A stretch of 5,796 nt of DNA, taken from Clostridia bacterium. GTDB taxonomy: Bacteria > Bacillota > Clostridia > Oscillospirales > CAG-272. The stretch covers positions 1 to 5,796 of the forward strand of contig JAFYBI010000187.1 in NCBI GenBank assembly GCA_017540285.1, read 5' to 3'. The position numbers were made by a program, and so were the translations under genes. The notes under the pieces are model-generated. The model did no database searches and was not told where the DNA came from. It worked only from the letters and a program-made list of their open reading frames with translations. Below are positions 1 through 5,290 of this stretch, in pieces (within the stretch, counting starts at the first letter, position 1; each line of letters starts with the position of its first letter).

Positions 1-1239
1 GATCAGGGAGCGTTCCGCAAGGGCGCCGTGGCCGATCTCGCGTCTGCCCGGGCTGCGGGAAGCCTTCGCTTCGCCGACGGAATAGCCGGGCATGTTGTAG
101 TGGTGCATATACCGCTTGGTTTCTTCCTCGGAAATGCCGTCGAGCATCTGGACGTCGGCGATGGAGCCGAGGGTCGCGATGGTCAGGACCTGGGTCTGGC
201 CGCGGGTGAACATGCCGGAACCGTGGTCGCGGTCGAAGAGGTGAACTTCGGCGGCGAGGGGACGGATCTGGTCCATGCGTCTGCCGTCGACGCGCTTCTT
301 GTCTTCCAGGAGCCAGCGGCGGACGATCTTCTTCTGGATCTTATAAATGAGCTCGGGGAGCATGACGTCGAGGCCTTCGTACTTCTCGGAGAACTTCGCG
401 AGGATGTCGTCCTCGATGGGCTGCATCCGTTCGTCGCGGACGTTCTTGTCGTCCGTATCGAGCGCGTACATGACGTCCTTTTCGCAGTACGCGAAGATTT
501 CGTCGAACATATCGTGGTCGAGTTCCATGGAGGGGTATTCGAACTTCGGCTTGCCGACCTCGGCGACGACGGTGTCGATGAACGCGACGAGCTTCTTGAT
601 CTCTTCGTGCGCCTTCATGATGGCGTCGTACATCATGTCGTCGGAGACCTCGGCGGCGCCCGCTTCGATCATGACGACCTTTTCCTTCGTGCCGGCGACG
701 GTGAGCTCAAGGGAGCTGCGGTCGCGCTGTTCGGCGGTCGGGTTGATGATGAGGCCTTCTTCCTCGGTCAGACCCATGAAGACGCCGCCGATCGGACCGT
801 TCCACGGAATATCGGAGATGGCGAGGGCGACGGACGCGCCGATCATGCCCGCGATCTCGGGGGAGGAGTCCTGATCCACCGCCAGAACGAGCAGGGAAAG
901 GACGACGTCGTTGCGGAGATCCTTCGGGAACAGGGGACGGATCGGGCGGTCGATGACGCGCGCGGTCAGGATGGCCTTTTCGGAGGGTCTGCCTTCTCTT
1001 CTGAGATAGGAGCCGGGAATGCGGCCGACGGCGTACAGTCTCTCCTCGAAGTCGATGGACAGGGGGAGGAAGTCGATGCCGTCGCGCGGCTTTGCGGAAG
1101 CGGTGGCGCAGGCCAGAATGGCGGTGTCGCCGTAGCGGATGAGGGCGGAACCGTTCGCGAGGCCGGCCATCTTGCCGGTTTCGATGACGAGCGGTCTTCC
1201 GGCGAAGTCGTAGGAAAACGTCTTGTAATTCTCGAACAT
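1..1239 (-). CDS. pnp: Polyribonucleotide nucleotidyltransferase (PNPase), 3' end beyond window
   Basis: PNPase is a trimeric phosphorolytic 3'-5' exoribonuclease of mRNA decay. The 413 codons present give the N-terminal part of the usual ~700-residue protein: the first RNase PH domain (GRIPGS at about 72-77, REGRPS at 81-86, RPIRPLF at 98-104), the linking all-helical domain, and the start of the second RNase PH domain (FTRGQTQ at about 344-350, RREIGHG at 399-405). The catalytic aspartates and the KH and S1 domains would lie past the left edge. The start MFENYKTFSYDF is preceded by a GAAAGG ribosome binding site about 9 nt upstream. No frame break is seen. It lies downstream of rpsO, the classic rpsO-pnp order, with no evident terminator or convincing promoter between them, so co-transcription is likely. 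The family assignment is certain; only the part beyond the edge is unknown. Confidence 0.97.
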   Translation of the reverse strand, partial: MFENYKTFSYDFAGRPLVIETGKMAGLANGSALIRYGDTAILACATASAKPRDGIDFLPLSIDFEERLYAVGRIPGSYLRREGRPSEKAILTARVIDRPIRPLFPKDLRNDVVLSLLVLAVDQDSSPEIAGMIGASVALAISDIPWNGPIGGVFMGLTEEEGLIINPTAEQRDRSSLELTVAGTKEKVVMIEAGAAEVSDDMMYDAIMKAHEEIKKLVAFIDTVVAEVGKPKFEYPSMELDHDMFDEIFAYCEKDVMYALDTDDKNVRDERMQPIEDDILAKFSEKYEGLDVMLPELIYKIQKKIVRRWLLEDKKRVDGRRMDQIRPLAAEVHLFDRDHGSGMFTRGQTQVLTIATLGSIADVQMLDGISEEETKRYMHHYNMPGYSVGEAKASRSPGRREIGHGALAERSLI

Positions 1240-1280
1240 GTTTTCTGCCTTTCGTAATATAAATTTCGGTTTCGTATTCG

Positions 1281-1363
1281 CCGCACCGCTTCAGCTCAGC
1301 ATTTAAACAGCGGTCCGATCCTCGGGCATCTGTTTAACTGCTGATCCGGGCGGTTCGGTGCGG
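1281..1363 (-). other. Long imperfect stem-loop in pnp leader
   Basis: Two nested helices can be drawn. The inner arms 1296-1310 and 1330-1344 match at 14 of 15 positions; the loop between them can form a further CCGA/UCGG stem. The outer arms 1281-1288 and 1356-1363 are a perfect 8-bp match. On the transcribed minus strand no U-run follows, so it is not an intrinsic terminator. It sits about 40 nt upstream of the pnp start. In E. coli and relatives a double-stranded leader between rpsO and pnp is cut by RNase III and mediates PNPase autocontrol; a similar role here is inference. Confidence 0.7.
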
Positions 1364-1383
1364 GGCGGAGACAGCAAGATGCC

Positions 1384-1417
1384 GCGGCGGAGGTCTCGAT
1401 TCGGAAACATCCGCCGC
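1384..1417 (-). other. Stem-loop in the rpsO-pnp intergenic region
   Basis: Perfect 8-bp GC-rich arms lie at 1384-1391 and 1410-1417. Inside them, after a single mismatch, a second 5-bp helix (GTTTC/GAGAC on the minus strand, one G-U pair) closes a 6-nt loop. There is no U-tract on its 3' side in the direction of transcription. It is probably an RNA processing or stability element between rpsO and pnp rather than a terminator. Confidence 0.6.
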
Positions 1418-1419
1418 AG

Positions 1420-1440
1420 CACACGTGTGTCGCGTACGCG
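1420..1440. repeat. Two adjacent perfect 10-bp palindromes
   Basis: CACACGTGTG (1420-1429) and CGCGTACGCG (1431-1440) are each perfectly self-complementary and are separated by one base. They lie just after the rpsO stop codon, between two other hairpins. Neither can form a normal hairpin with a loop of three or more bases unless central pairs open. They could act as protein-binding palindromes or as parts of a larger RNA fold. Confidence 0.55.
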
Positions 1441-1443
1441 GGG

Positions 1444-1464
1444 TGAGAAGCGGTTATCTTCTCA
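1444..1464 (-). other. Hairpin spanning the rpsO stop codon
   Basis: Arms TGAGAAG (1444-1450) and CTTCTCA (1458-1464) are perfectly complementary with a 7-nt loop that contains the rpsO TAA stop. No U-run follows on the minus strand. It would form only once the last ribosome has left rpsO, and could protect the rpsO 3' end or mark a processing site. Confidence 0.5.
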
Positions 1465-1720
1465 GGCCGAGCTTTTCGACGATGGCGCGGTAGCGCTCGA
1501 TGTCGTTGTCCTGGAGGTAGCGGAGAAGGCTGCGTCTGTGGCCGACCATCTTGTTCAGGCCGCGGCGAGAATGGTTGTCCTTCTTGTTGACCTTGAGGTG
1601 CTCGGTGAGGGCCTGGATGCGGTAGGTGAGGATCGCGATCTGGACTTCCGGAGAGCCGGTGTCGCCTTCGTGAACCTTGTACTGCTCGATGAGTTCCTGC
1701 TTCTTTTCCTTCGTGATCAT
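1454..1720 (-). CDS. rpsO: 30S ribosomal protein S15
   Basis: S15 is a small primary-binding protein of the 30S subunit. It contacts the three-way junction of helices 20-22 in 16S rRNA and organises the central domain. The 88-residue product has the usual family length. Hallmark segments are EGDTGSPEVQIA at about 18-29, KDNHSRRGL at about 47-55, the basic MVGHRRSLLRYL at about 58-69, and the C-terminal IVEKLGLRR. An upstream in-frame extension is open to 1900 but runs through the leader and promoter. The ATG at 1720 gives the conserved MITKEKK start and has an AAAGGA ribosome binding site about 11 nt upstream, so it was chosen. It is the first gene of a likely rpsO-pnp transcript. Confidence 0.98.
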   Translation of the reverse strand: MITKEKKQELIEQYKVHEGDTGSPEVQIAILTYRIQALTEHLKVNKKDNHSRRGLNKMVGHRRSLLRYLQDNDIERYRAIVEKLGLRR

Positions 1721-1840
1721 GGGTTTCGGTTTCCTTTCACCATTTTGTTTTTTAGGATTCCCGAAGCTCAGCGACCGGCGGGTGAAAATGTCCGCCTGAA
1801 AGACGGGCCATGATCCGGAGACCGGGAAACGGGCAATCCA
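1721..1840 (-). promoter_or_regulatory. Structured rpsO 5' leader, candidate S15 autoregulatory element
   Basis: The leader of about 120 nt runs from the predicted transcription start to rpsO. Its first transcribed bases (1830-1839) can pair with 1755-1763, 9 bp with one bulged base, so a basal helix closes most of the leader and leaves only the last ~34 nt, with the ribosome binding site, outside. Inside are a GGCGG/CCGCC stem with a 10-nt loop (about 1775-1794) and a CCGG-tct-CCGG segment (about 1816-1826). S15 is known to repress its own translation through leader RNA structures that differ among phyla. That this leader does so is inference; no specific S15 motif was proven. Confidence 0.45.
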
Positions 1841-1846
1841 CCGTAT

Positions 1847-1875
1847 AGTATACCACAGATTTTCTCTCTTGTAAA
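1847..1875 (-). promoter_or_regulatory. Sigma-70/A-type promoter for rpsO-pnp
   Basis: On the minus strand TTTACA (1870-1875) and TATACT (1847-1852) are separated by exactly 17 nt, each hexamer close to consensus. Predicted transcription start is near 1840. The site lies in an AT-rich stretch upstream of rpsO, and no other gene intervenes. Confidence 0.8.
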
Positions 1876-1944
1876 GACCGATTTCAAAAGAAACTGCCAA
1901 AATTTCCGCCCGTTTCCGCGCCTTTTTCCGTCGTGACGCACACC

Positions 1945-1974
1945 TTCATAAAAATTCAATAATTTTTCATGAAA
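1945..1974. repeat. AT-rich inverted repeat, candidate operator for the MarR regulator
   Basis: TTCAT+AAAAATT (1945-1956) and AATTTTT+ATGAA (1961-1967, 1969-1973) form 12-bp arms around a CAAT spacer, with one extra base at 1968. A perfect 10-bp palindrome TTTCATGAAA (1965-1974) overlaps the right arm. The repeat ends about 6 bp before the -35 box of the downstream regulator gene. MarR proteins bind palindromes near their own promoters, so autoregulation is plausible. Its AT-richness could also make it an UP-element. Confidence 0.4.
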
Positions 1975-1979
1975 TGAAA

Positions 1980-2008
1980 ATGACTCCCGTGGTCGGACGT
2001 GGTACAAT
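1980..2008 (+). promoter_or_regulatory. Extended -10 promoter for the marR-family gene
   Basis: TACAAT (2003-2008) is preceded by TGG, giving the extended -10 form TGnTACAAT. A partial -35 box ATGACT (1980-1985) lies 17 nt upstream. The predicted start near 2015 leaves a short leader of about 30 nt containing GGGAGG. Confidence 0.65.
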
Positions 2009-2044
2009 GCCCCTATCACACCGAGCGTCCGGGAGGATCCGTCC

Positions 2045-2506
2045 ATGCTGGAAGAGCACATCATGCGCATCACCGATAAAATACACCTGCAGTTCTACCG
2101 GAGGCTCTTTTCCATCATCAAGGAGCGCGAGGGTTCGCTCACCGCGATGGAGGTCTTCGCCGTGGAGGTCATCCATTCCCTCGGCGCGCCGACCGTCAGC
2201 GAGTTCGCCGATTTCCTCGGCATCTCCCGGCCGGGCGCGTCCTACAAGGTCGCCTCGCTCATCCAGAAGGGCTACATCGTCAAGGAGGCCTCGGAGGACG
2301 ACAAGCGCGAATTCCGCCTCCGCCTCACCGAAAAGTATTACAATTACATCAGCCTGTATGAAAACAGCGTGAAGGAATACGTCCGCGAGGTCGAGGAGCA
2401 GTTCACCGCGGAGCAGCTCCGCTCGTTCGACGGCATCCTGTCGAAGGTCGAGAGCAAGATCGACGAGGCGCAGCACCTCATCCGTCCCGCCGAGCCTCAA
2501 GACTGA
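2045..2506 (+). CDS. MarR-family winged helix-turn-helix transcriptional regulator
   Basis: A 153-residue protein of typical MarR size. The N-terminal helix (about 1-27) would form part of the dimer interface. Residues 31-95 hold the winged helix-turn-helix: TVSEFADFLGI (50-60) as first HTH helix, SRPGASYKVASLIQKGY (61-77) as recognition helix and turn, and the wing around EDDKREFRLRLT (84-95). C-terminal helices (about 100-146) complete the dimerisation domain. The ATG at 2045 follows GGGAGG with 8 nt spacing; a second in-frame ATG at 2063 has no comparable site. It is transcribed alone from its own promoter. Its last 29 bp overlap the end of the convergent alkyltransferase gene. The ligand and targets are unknown. 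Candidate targets are its own promoter and the neighbouring minus-strand operon. Confidence 0.92.
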   Translation: MLEEHIMRITDKIHLQFYRRLFSIIKEREGSLTAMEVFAVEVIHSLGAPTVSEFADFLGISRPGASYKVASLIQKGYIVKEASEDDKREFRLRLTEKYYNYISLYENSVKEYVREVEEQFTAEQLRSFDGILSKVESKIDEAQHLIRPAEPQD

Positions 2507-2939
2507 GCAGCAACCCCTTCGCCGCCGCGCCGAGCACGTACCCGCCGGGCCCCCGCGCCGCCGTCACCCGGTGGCAGGGGACGAGGAGCAGGACCGGATT
2601 CGCGCGGCATGCCGATCCGACCGCCCGGGACGCGCCGGGTTTTCCGAGCCGTCTTGCGATCTCCCCGTAGGAGCACGTCTCTCCGAAGGGGATTTTTTGT
2701 ATTTCCCGCCATACCGCGCGCTGAAACGCCGTCCCGGACAGGAAAACGGGGAGCGAAAAGTCCTTCCGCTCCCCGCGAAAATACGCGTCCGCTTCGTCCC
2801 GCAGCTGTTCCGCGAGTCGGCGGTCGCACGCCGTCGGATCGGAATCCCCCGCCGGGAAGACGCCGAAGCGGCGGACGAAGCCACCGTCGATCTGGGCGGT
2901 GAGGACCCCGACGGGCACCGCGATTTTCAAATACATCAT
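2478..2939 (-). CDS. ogt: Methylated-DNA--protein-cysteine methyltransferase (Ogt/MGMT type)
   Basis: This enzyme repairs O6-alkylguanine (and O4-alkylthymine) in DNA by moving the alkyl group irreversibly to its own cysteine. The 153-residue single-domain protein has a variable N-terminal domain (1-65) and the conserved DNA-binding/active-site domain: GTAFQRAVW (69-77), IPFGETCSYGEIA (83-95), RAVGSACRANP (105-115) with Arg112 at the arginine-finger position, and the acceptor motif PCHRV with Cys122. There is no Ada-type regulatory domain. The distal part after PCHRV departs from the usual GY-[GA]-GG form (GYVLGAAAKGLLL). The ATG at 2939 overlaps the stop of the upstream ADP-ribosylglycohydrolase gene as ATGA; no strong ribosome binding site is seen, suggesting translational coupling. 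It is the last gene of the operon and its end overlaps the convergent marR gene. Confidence 0.94.
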   Translation of the reverse strand: MMYLKIAVPVGVLTAQIDGGFVRRFGVFPAGDSDPTACDRRLAEQLRDEADAYFRGERKDFSLPVFLSGTAFQRAVWREIQKIPFGETCSYGEIARRLGKPGASRAVGSACRANPVLLLVPCHRVTAARGPGGYVLGAAAKGLLLSLEARRDG

Positions 2940-4288
2940 GTCCGCTTGACCAGCCCGAGGGTGATCTTCGCGAGCTCGTCGACCTCGACCGTGTTGTAGC
3001 CCTCGATCGACGTGTAGAGGCGCTTTTCGAACGGGGCGTACCAGTAGGGATCGATCCCCTGCCCGCCGTTCCGGATGCCGATGATCGAACCGACCGTCGC
3101 GCCGTTGCAGTCCGTGTCGAACGCCGTCTGCACCGCGAGGCAGATCGAGGTCCCGAAGTCACCGCCGCCGCAGAGCAGGGCCATCGTGACGATCATCGCG
3201 TTCGAGTTGGTGTAGCACCAGTCGTTCGCGGAGTGCTCGTCGTACTGCGCGTGGATCTCTTCGATGATCTCGGCGGCGGATTTTCCGGCGTCGTAAAGGG
3301 CGATCACATGGCGCACGTCCGCCGTGAGCCGCGATTTCGCCGGGATATAGGCCAGCCCGGTCTCGATGATCGCGCGGATGTCGTCCTCGACCGCCGCGGC
3401 CGCGATCATGGCGGCGATGTACATTTCGCCGTAAATGCCGTTTTTGACGTGCGAGATCGACGCGTCGCGGAAGGCCATCTCCGCCGCAGTCGCCGGATCG
3501 CCGGGGTTGATGTAGCCGAAGAAGTCGCCGCGGATCTGCGCTCCGATCCATTCGCGGTAGGGGTTCTTGTACGTCGCCGTCTCGGGCGGGAAGAGGCCCG
3601 CCGCGATGTTGCGGTAGGCGACGCGCTCCGCCGTGCAGGTCGCAAAGCACGGGATCCAGGAGAGCCATGCTTCCGCGACGTCCGCGGGGGTGAAGTCCCG
3701 GCCGTAGGTCCTGACGAGCTTCAGGGCGAAGGTCGTGTAGTTGGTGTCGTCGTCGACCGGGGAGGCGTGGTGCACGTTGTCCGCAAAGCACGCGCCGGTC
3801 CAGAGGCGGTATTCCCGGATGAGCTCGTCCGAGAACTCCGCCTTCGTGATGTATTTGTGCATCGGATAGTTGTCCGTCGCCTTGAGCACGGGGAGCAGAA
3901 GATCCCGGCGCCAGCCTTCGACGGGCTTGCCGAGCAGGCATCCCGCGATCCGGCCGATCCACGCGCCGGTCAGCTTGTCGAGGAGCGCGTCGTCCTCCGG
4001 CAGATCGGGCAGGACGGGAGCGCTGACGGCGGACGGGGAAGCGGCGAGGATGGACGCGAGGTCCGACGGCTCCTCATAGGGGAAGTCCGCGCGGATCGGA
4101 GCGGACGCCATCACGGCGGCAAGTTCGGTCACCGCCGCTTCGTTTTCGAACAGGGTGTCGTTGTCCAGCGCGCAGAAGCCGTTCACCGCCGCCTCGTATT
4201 TCGCGACGTCGCGTCCCTCGCGCACGCACTGTTCGTATTCGACCCGGATGTCCCGGCCGTACCGGAGCCATGGCTGATGGAGCAGCAT
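2936..4288 (-). CDS. ADP-ribosylglycohydrolase (ARH/DraG-like) family protein with N-terminal extension
   Basis: The family (ADP-ribosyl hydrolases, all-helical, binuclear Mg) removes ADP-ribose or related ribosyl groups from proteins, nucleic acids or small molecules. In this 450-residue protein the core begins at about 105: GAWIGRIAGCLLGKPVEG (108-125), the metal motif DDDTNYT (179-185) and the second metal motif DTDCNGATVGSIIG (391-404), all in family order. Residues 1-100 form an extension with no recognised motif. Start ATG at 4288 has a strong AAAGGAG site 9 nt upstream. It lies 27 bp after the TIM-barrel gene and overlaps ogt by 4 bp, so it is the middle gene of an operon. Distant bacterial members like this one are often found with sugar or nucleoside catabolic genes, so the substrate cannot be named from sequence. 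No signal peptide is seen, so it is probably cytosolic. Confidence 0.88.
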   Translation of the reverse strand: MLLHQPWLRYGRDIRVEYEQCVREGRDVAKYEAAVNGFCALDNDTLFENEAAVTELAAVMASAPIRADFPYEEPSDLASILAASPSAVSAPVLPDLPEDDALLDKLTGAWIGRIAGCLLGKPVEGWRRDLLLPVLKATDNYPMHKYITKAEFSDELIREYRLWTGACFADNVHHASPVDDDTNYTTFALKLVRTYGRDFTPADVAEAWLSWIPCFATCTAERVAYRNIAAGLFPPETATYKNPYREWIGAQIRGDFFGYINPGDPATAAEMAFRDASISHVKNGIYGEMYIAAMIAAAAVEDDIRAIIETGLAYIPAKSRLTADVRHVIALYDAGKSAAEIIEEIHAQYDEHSANDWCYTNSNAMIVTMALLCGGGDFGTSICLAVQTAFDTDCNGATVGSIIGIRNGGQGIDPYWYAPFEKRLYTSIEGYNTVEVDELAKITLGLVKRT

Positions 4289-4315
4289 GATTCGATTCTC
4301 CTTTCATTGATCCTC

Positions 4316-5119
4316 TCAGGCGAGGAGGGTCCTGTAATTGTCCGCGATCTCCCGATAGGGACGTCCGCCGCCCGATTCATAGAGGAAGCGGCCGTGGTAC
4401 CCGACCTCTTCGAGCGCGCCGAGGATGGCTCCCCAGTCGTTCTTGCCTTCGAGCGGGAGCCAGTGCTTCTCGTCGATGAAATCGTAGTCCGATACGTGCA
4501 GCGTGACGATCTTGTCCCCGACGGCCCGGATGTAGTGGACGTTGTCCTCCTTCAGGCTATGGTTCGTGTCGAACACCACGCGGAGGTCCGGGATCGCGTC
4601 GAGGAAGACGAGCATTTCGTCCGACGTGCGGCAGAGGCAGGTGCGCGGCAGGTTTTCGAGGCAGAGCGTGACACCCGCCGCCTTTGCGATCCCCGTCAGC
4701 TCGCCGATGACGCCGACGGCGCACGCAAGCCTCTCCGGGCGCTCTTCCTCGCGGTAGGGTTCGCCCGACGGGTGGATGATCGCCATCCCGATCCCGGCTT
4801 CGCCCGCCGCGGCAAGCAGCTCGGACTGGATCCCGAGGATGGTTTTCCGCACTTCCGGATCCGGGGACGCGGGATCGATCTTCGAGAAGGGGCCGAACGG
4901 GAGATGGACCGAGGAGATCGTCACCCCGTGCTCCTTCGCGAGGACGGCGATGTCCTTCGCCTTGTGCGGGAAGTCGAGGACGGAATAAAAGGGGTCGATC
5001 GCGCCGGAGGAGAGCTCCAGTTCGCGGATGCCGGCTTCGGCGAGGGCGTCGAAGGCTTCCGCGTTCATCGTCCCGGGACCGACGGAGAGGGCGAGGGGCC
5101 AGTCTTTGCGGTTCGTCAT
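4316..5119 (-). CDS. Sugar phosphate isomerase/epimerase-like TIM-barrel protein (xylose isomerase/endonuclease IV superfamily)
   Basis: A 267-residue TIM barrel of the AP_endonuc_2/xylose isomerase-like superfamily, whose members are metal-dependent sugar isomerases/epimerases, inosose dehydratases or AP endonucleases. Candidate metal or active-site residues at barrel strand ends are His72 (SSVHLPFG), His116 (IIHPSGEP), Glu155 (LCLENLP), Asp184 and His187 (VVFDTNHS), His208 (LHVSDYD), Glu217/His219 (DEKHWLPLEG) and Glu248 (LYESGG). The Glu-Asp-His-Glu set fits an epimerase; the extra histidines also resemble the endonuclease IV site. Start ATG at 5119 has an AAAGGA site about 8 nt upstream. 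It is the first gene of the operon, with a good promoter about 70 bp upstream. The fold is well supported; the substrate is unknown. Confidence 0.88.
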   Translation of the reverse strand: MTNRKDWPLALSVGPGTMNAEAFDALAEAGIRELELSSGAIDPFYSVLDFPHKAKDIAVLAKEHGVTISSVHLPFGPFSKIDPASPDPEVRKTILGIQSELLAAAGEAGIGMAIIHPSGEPYREEERPERLACAVGVIGELTGIAKAAGVTLCLENLPRTCLCRTSDEMLVFLDAIPDLRVVFDTNHSLKEDNVHYIRAVGDKIVTLHVSDYDFIDEKHWLPLEGKNDWGAILGALEEVGYHGRFLYESGGGRPYREIADNYRTLLA

Positions 5120-5163
5120 GGCAAATTCCTTTCTGAAAAGGGCATTTTCCGGAGGAGGTCGTC

Positions 5164-5203
5164 CCCCGGGTTCTTGTTTTGTTTCATTTTACCATACCCG
5201 GGG
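5164..5203. repeat. CCCGGG inverted repeat flanking the operon -10 box
   Basis: CCCCGGG (5164-5170) and CCCGGGG (5197-5203) are complementary arms, each containing a CCCGGG palindrome, with centres 32 bp apart, near three helical turns. One lies in the promoter spacer and the other just after the predicted start. They could be a paired operator, but CCCGGG is common in GC-rich DNA. Confidence 0.3.
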
Positions 5204-5214
5204 AGGATTTGCAA
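5186..5214 (-). promoter_or_regulatory. Extended -10 promoter for the isomerase-ARH-ogt operon
   Basis: On the minus strand TTGCAA (5209-5214) and TAAAAT (5186-5191) are 17 nt apart, and TGG directly precedes the -10 (extended -10 form). The predicted start near 5179 leaves a leader of about 60 nt before the first gene. No other promoter is evident inside the operon. Confidence 0.75.
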
Positions 5215-5246
5215 GAGTTTTCGGTGATTTTTGCGGATTCTTCCCC

Positions 5247-5276
5247 TTGACAAAGCGGGGAAAAAACGGGTATAAT
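5247..5276 (+). promoter_or_regulatory. Consensus sigma-70/A promoter for ileS
   Basis: Perfect TTGACA (5247-5252) and perfect TATAAT (5271-5276) are separated by 18 nt. The predicted start near 5283 lies about 10 nt before Stem I of the T-box. The -35 box sits between complementary TTCCCC (5241-5246) and GGGGAA (5257-5262) arms, which may be chance. Such a strong promoter fits control by transcription antitermination rather than initiation. Confidence 0.9.
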
Positions 5277-5290
5277 AAAGCAGATAAACA

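Noticed and set aside
28..1257. 409-codon open frame on the plus strand
   Set aside because: It is the antisense shadow of pnp, whose own frame matches PNPase along its whole length.
1250..1262. TATATT-like -10 just upstream of pnp
   Set aside because: There is no acceptable -35 at 16-18 nt, and the start would fall on or very near the ribosome binding site.
1264..1733. Ten-base direct repeat TTTCGGTTTC upstream of both pnp (1264-1273) and rpsO (1724-1733)
   Set aside because: It is short and at different distances from the two starts (about 25 and 4 nt), so it is probably coincidental A/G-rich leader sequence.
1717..1743. Eight-codon micro-ORF (MVKGNRNP) whose TGA overlaps the rpsO ATG
   Set aside because: It has no ribosome binding site of its own and contains the rpsO Shine-Dalgarno sequence; such a short overlap is expected by chance.
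1454..1900. Longer rpsO start 60 codons upstream
   Set aside because: The extension crosses the promoter and the structured leader and does not resemble S15. The family start at 1720 has its own ribosome binding site.
3233..5227. 664-codon open frame on the plus strand
   Set aside because: It lies antisense to the ARH and TIM-barrel genes and covers both plus their intergenic region. Its product is Val/Asp/Arg-rich with no family motif, a typical shadow of GC-rich codon use.
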